Positions 61,348 through 64,000 of a stretch of 64,000 nucleotides of DNA are shown here, one piece after another. The position numbers and the translations under genes are program-made. The stretch's first letter is position 1. Each line of letters opens with the position of its first letter. Source of the DNA: Agarilytica rhodophyticola (lineage in GTDB: Bacteria > Pseudomonadota > Gammaproteobacteria > Pseudomonadales > Cellvibrionaceae); contig NZ_CP020038.1 of NCBI RefSeq assembly GCF_002157225.2, positions 496,001 through 560,000 of the forward strand, given 5' to 3'. The notes under the pieces were generated by a model. It did no database searches. It had not been told where the DNA came from and saw only the letters and a program-made list of their open reading frames with translations.

Positions 61348-61479
61348 CTATAGACTTTTACGCACGCATACTTGGTCACCGTAATAATTATTGTGATAAT
61401 TACAGTGTGGCAGCGGATCTTTTTGTCCACCGCTGTCTTTTTTCAAAATTTTACTAAATTTTTGCAGTATCTTTTTCAT
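61348..61479 (-). CDS. Possible 43-residue double-glycine-type peptide
   Basis: An ATG with a strong ribosome site (ccaggagaaagag) opens 43 codons. The N-terminal half is a basic amphipathic helix (MKKILQKFSKILKKD) ending SGG, then a 25-residue part with two Cys (LPHCNYHNNYYGDQVCVR). The GG before the Cys-containing part recalls peptides exported by PCAT-type transporters, and NYYGDQVCV faintly recalls pediocin-like bacteriocins. No transporter or immunity gene adjoins, so the role is open. Confidence 0.45.
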   Translation of the reverse strand: MKKILQKFSKILKKDSGGQKDPLPHCNYHNNYYGDQVCVRKSL

Positions 61480-61831
61480 CTCTTTCTCCTGGCAATCGTT
61501 ATTGGCAGTAGCTACTAGCCTCTAGAGATTTATTATCGTTTTTGTAGATGTCAGGGTAAATTTTAAAAAATCGATGATGGTATTCTGTTTTTCCTATAAC
61601 AGAATTTAAAAGTGACGAGTGCATAGGTATGCCATCCTTAATTAAATTAAAATAGATGGAACGCCTTTATCGGTTATAAGGATATTCTTGATGGTAATAG
61701 AGTAAATTAAAAAACTTATTCACAAAAAAATACATTGAATACTTATGGTAGATGTTTTGTAAAAAAAAATAATTTACTATGGGTATGTTAATTTTATAGT
61801 TATTAAAGCACCCTATTTAAAAGAGTAATAT

Positions 61832-62032
61832 ATGAGAATGATCATTGGGGCTATTGCCTTTCAGATCATTGCTTCTGGATTGTTCTTCTTTGTCAATCAA
61901 AATGCTGATAGAAGTATCGTAATTGATAGTATTTTAGATGTTGTTAAGCCGAGAAAAATATCAAGCAATGTATTCTATAATACTGAGTTACAGTGCAACC
62001 ACTTTAGTAGTAATATAAACCTAGAAGAATAA
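61832..62032 (+). CDS. Possible small secreted or membrane protein
   Basis: 66 residues with a hydrophobic N-terminus (MIIGAIAFQIIASGLFFFV) and a short polar tail. A weak ribosome site (agag). No family. May be spurious in this A/T-rich stretch. Confidence 0.3.
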   Translation: MRMIIGAIAFQIIASGLFFFVNQNADRSIVIDSILDVVKPRKISSNVFYNTELQCNHFSSNINLEE

Positions 62033-62560
62033 TTCTGGTTTCTATCTACTTGGAATGTCTAATGTGAATTCTGAAAAAATAATAAAAAATACTGGGAGTT
62101 ATTTCATAACTGCTGTGTATTCCAGTCCTGTATTGAAAACAATTATTACTGTATTTTCCTAGTGTAAGTCTACTAATATCGTTATTATTAATTGAAGTTA
62201 AAAAAATAATTTATACTGCCTACTCTTTGAAGATCATTTGGTTTTATCTTGTTTATCGTTTTCCTGTAAAGGCAAGATGTATTTTTAATTGTTAATAGTT
62301 TTATTGTCACGTCAATTATTTTTTAGAAAAAATAAATAAACAGTTGTGTTATTCTCGCCACGAAATTTAACATAAATTAAATTTGTTTAATTTATGTTTT
62401 AAGTTGGCGCAATAATTTATTCTGTATATGTTTTGTCTATCGTCGATTTTTTTTATGACGATTACCCGAAGAAATTCGTATGAATATTTATTGCCTTACT
62501 TGCTTCTTTTGATAGCAAATTGTTTTTTATGTTCAAATATCTAAATAATGGCAGTTTAAG

Positions 62561-64000
62561 ATGATAAGAATAAAGTTAAAAAAACATTTCATTAATAAAA
62601 TACTTCACCATAGACTAATGTTAGTCGTCCTAGTATTTTTAAATATAAGTGTTTGTGCTCAAGCGGATGATATGGATATTTTGTATATTCGCGGTGAGTT
62701 TACCGATAAACCGATGACTATAAATAATCAAACTTGGCGAAATCGCTTGAATACTTTGAATGTCTCATTAAATCGGTATTGGGTAAAACATAGTTATAAA
62801 AAAATCACCGCTATTAGAGCTACTTATACACAAGAGCTAACCTTTCCTGGTGTATCAGGTGATTATATGGATGTTCATAAACTTCGCAGTACTGCGCGCA
62901 ATATGGCAAGTAATGCTGGATTTAACTTACAGGATTATGATCACGTTGTTTATTCTTATCCTAGTATTAAACATTCGCGTGAATTTGGTGCCCTGGGATC
63001 GCCTGGTAATATATGGCTGCCTGGAGAAAACCCATTTGATGGTGGTTTGATTCATGAGTTTGGTCACGCTCTAGGTCTTGGGCACGCTCACTCTATTGAG
63101 GGTGCTTCTGGTGTGATATATCCGGGTGAGGTGCGAGGAGGTAGAGATGGCTTGTTTATGATGGGTAGCGATGGCCAAGGCCGTATTGGTGATTATTCTA
63201 CAATTAATTTGCCCATGCGTTATCAAACAAAATTTATAGATGATCGTTATATTCCTATTGCAAAAACTGATAGTACTTATCGTATATGGGAGTTTGAACT
63301 AGATACTCTGCCTTCTGTCCGTAACTTGGGTGTTCGAGTAAATGTAAATGGAGAAGATTTTTGGATTAGCTATGCACCTAAGATGGCAGAACGCTGGGCT
63401 AACTTTGATTCTGCAGGATTTGCTCGCGGTGTTTTGGTTCACCGCAAAAATAATGCAGTCACATCGACATTAGACTTTACTCCAGGTTCGTTTAATGGCA
63501 CTAAGAATGAAGAAGACTTTAAAGATACTAGGGATGGAGCCTTACAGATAGGCAGTAGTTATAACTTTCCAAATAGTAATGTTTCCATTCGTCCAAAGAG
63601 CACTGGAAGTGCAGGAGGTATACGTTTTATTGATGTAGAAATAAAAATAGGAAATCCTTCATTTTCTGGTACCGCGAGAAATATTGGAGGAGCGGGGTCT
63701 ACAACAGAAATTAATGGCGGATTTTTTATTCGTAGCAGTGGTGGAGATATTTGGAATAACGCTGATACCTTCCATTATTATAGTCATCAGACTGGCTCAC
63801 GAAATGGCGATATACGGGCTAAGGTGGAATCTATTAACAGTGGTCATCAGTGGGGAAAATCTGGCGTAATGTTGCGGCAAAATAATTCCGACACAGCGAA
63901 AAATGTTTTTGTATATGTTCGCACAGATGGGCAGGTAGGTATGCAATGGAGAAATACAACCGGTGCTAGAAGTATGTCTAAATCTCTTGTTGGTGGCAAT
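62561..64000 (+). CDS. Secreted zinc metallopeptidase (3' partial)
   Basis: The frame opens at ATG 62561 and runs past the window end (480 codons seen). Signal anchor/peptide ~1-36 (LMLVVLVFLNISVCAQA). The catalytic region (~38-230) has the zinc motif HEFGHALGLGHAH (~166), and MMGS downstream (~205) as the Met-turn candidate; the layout resembles gametolysin-like (M11) enzymes. From ~390 a concanavalin-like domain begins (GGFFIRSSGGDIW..., VESINSGHQWGKSGVMLRQNN), of DUF1349 type, suggesting carbohydrate binding. Confidence 0.82.
   Translation, partial: MIRIKLKKHFINKILHHRLMLVVLVFLNISVCAQADDMDILYIRGEFTDKPMTINNQTWRNRLNTLNVSLNRYWVKHSYKKITAIRATYTQELTFPGVSGDYMDVHKLRSTARNMASNAGFNLQDYDHVVYSYPSIKHSREFGALGSPGNIWLPGENPFDGGLIHEFGHALGLGHAHSIEGASGVIYPGEVRGGRDGLFMMGSDGQGRIGDYSTINLPMRYQTKFIDDRYIPIAKTDSTYRIWEFELDTLPSVRNLGVRVNVNGEDFWISYAPKMAERWANFDSAGFARGVLVHRKNNAVTSTLDFTPGSFNGTKNEEDFKDTRDGALQIGSSYNFPNSNVSIRPKSTGSAGGIRFIDVEIKIGNPSFSGTARNIGGAGSTTEINGGFFIRSSGGDIWNNADTFHYYSHQTGSRNGDIRAKVESINSGHQWGKSGVMLRQNNSDTAKNVFVYVRTDGQVGMQWRNTTGARSMSKSLVGGN

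Larger units (their letters stand above)
61283..62560. other. A/T-rich region with small ORFs
   Basis: It holds the possible 43-residue peptide gene (61348-61479, minus) and a weak 66-residue ORF (61832-62032). The rest, up to the metallopeptidase start, shows nothing recognisable. Confidence 0.4.

Overview
The window looks like chromosome from a marine gammaproteobacterium, perhaps of the Cellvibrionaceae/Saccharophagus type. That placement is an inference from the secreted CBM6/G8 protein, the secreted proteases, the GGDEF/EAL protein, the Bcr/CflA pump and the promoter style; no rRNA or core marker gene is present to prove it.

Layout. (1) 1-13.0 kb is an Rhs/YD-repeat polymorphic toxin locus. 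A long Rhs gene truncated by the window edge is followed by two orphan Rhs tips, one with a Hint domain and a small toxin, one with an ADP-ribosyltransferase-like toxin. Each is followed by a small likely immunity gene. An IS110/IS1111 element sits in a repeated terminator element at the end of one cassette. (2) 13.5-18.0 kb holds a Mut7-C RNase gene, three tandem tRNA-like genes with 8-bp acceptor stems, an SDR enzyme with a zinc-ribbon-like N-terminus, a leucine-rich-repeat protein and a DUF99 (EndoV-related) protein, all on +. (3) 20-28.4 kb is the most striking part. A minus-strand array of about 28 recognisable tRNAs, mostly 4-10 bases apart and mostly with encoded CCA, has anticodons for all 20 amino acids. 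It also contains a 225-nt tRNA-like RNA and a tRNA-Ser enlarged by a dispersed repeat. An HNH nuclease gene and a cREC-like receiver gene lie inside the array, and slipin and 'ADP-ribosylation/crystallin J1'-type genes follow it. The RNA ligase gene rtcB is divergent from it and is preceded by a 9-codon leader ORF, a hairpin and a terminator. (4) 28.4-50 kb is an ordinary accessory/secretome region: CBM6-G8 protein, PMT-like glycosyltransferase, TPR protein, metalloprotease with a separate propeptide-like gene, RAYT transposase with dispersed AGACACCCA motifs, trypsin-like protease, MFS pump, a MITE, S9 peptidase, methionine aminopeptidase. (5) 50-64 kb holds a cupredoxin-GGDEF/EAL-porin operon, an EamA transporter, a glyoxalase, an AstE-like hydrolase, an epimerase, a flavin amine oxidase, a possible 43-aa double-glycine peptide and a metallopeptidase gene running off the end.

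Working hypothesis (inference): the 13.5-28.4 kb segment is an RNA-damage response island. It would supply a spare, complete decoding set of tRNAs with a ligase able to reseal cleaved tRNAs, perhaps against anticodon nucleases or toxins such as those of the neighbouring Rhs locus. The retained aminoacylation identity elements (Ala G3:U70, His G-1:C73, initiator 1:72 mismatch) argue that the array is used rather than decaying.
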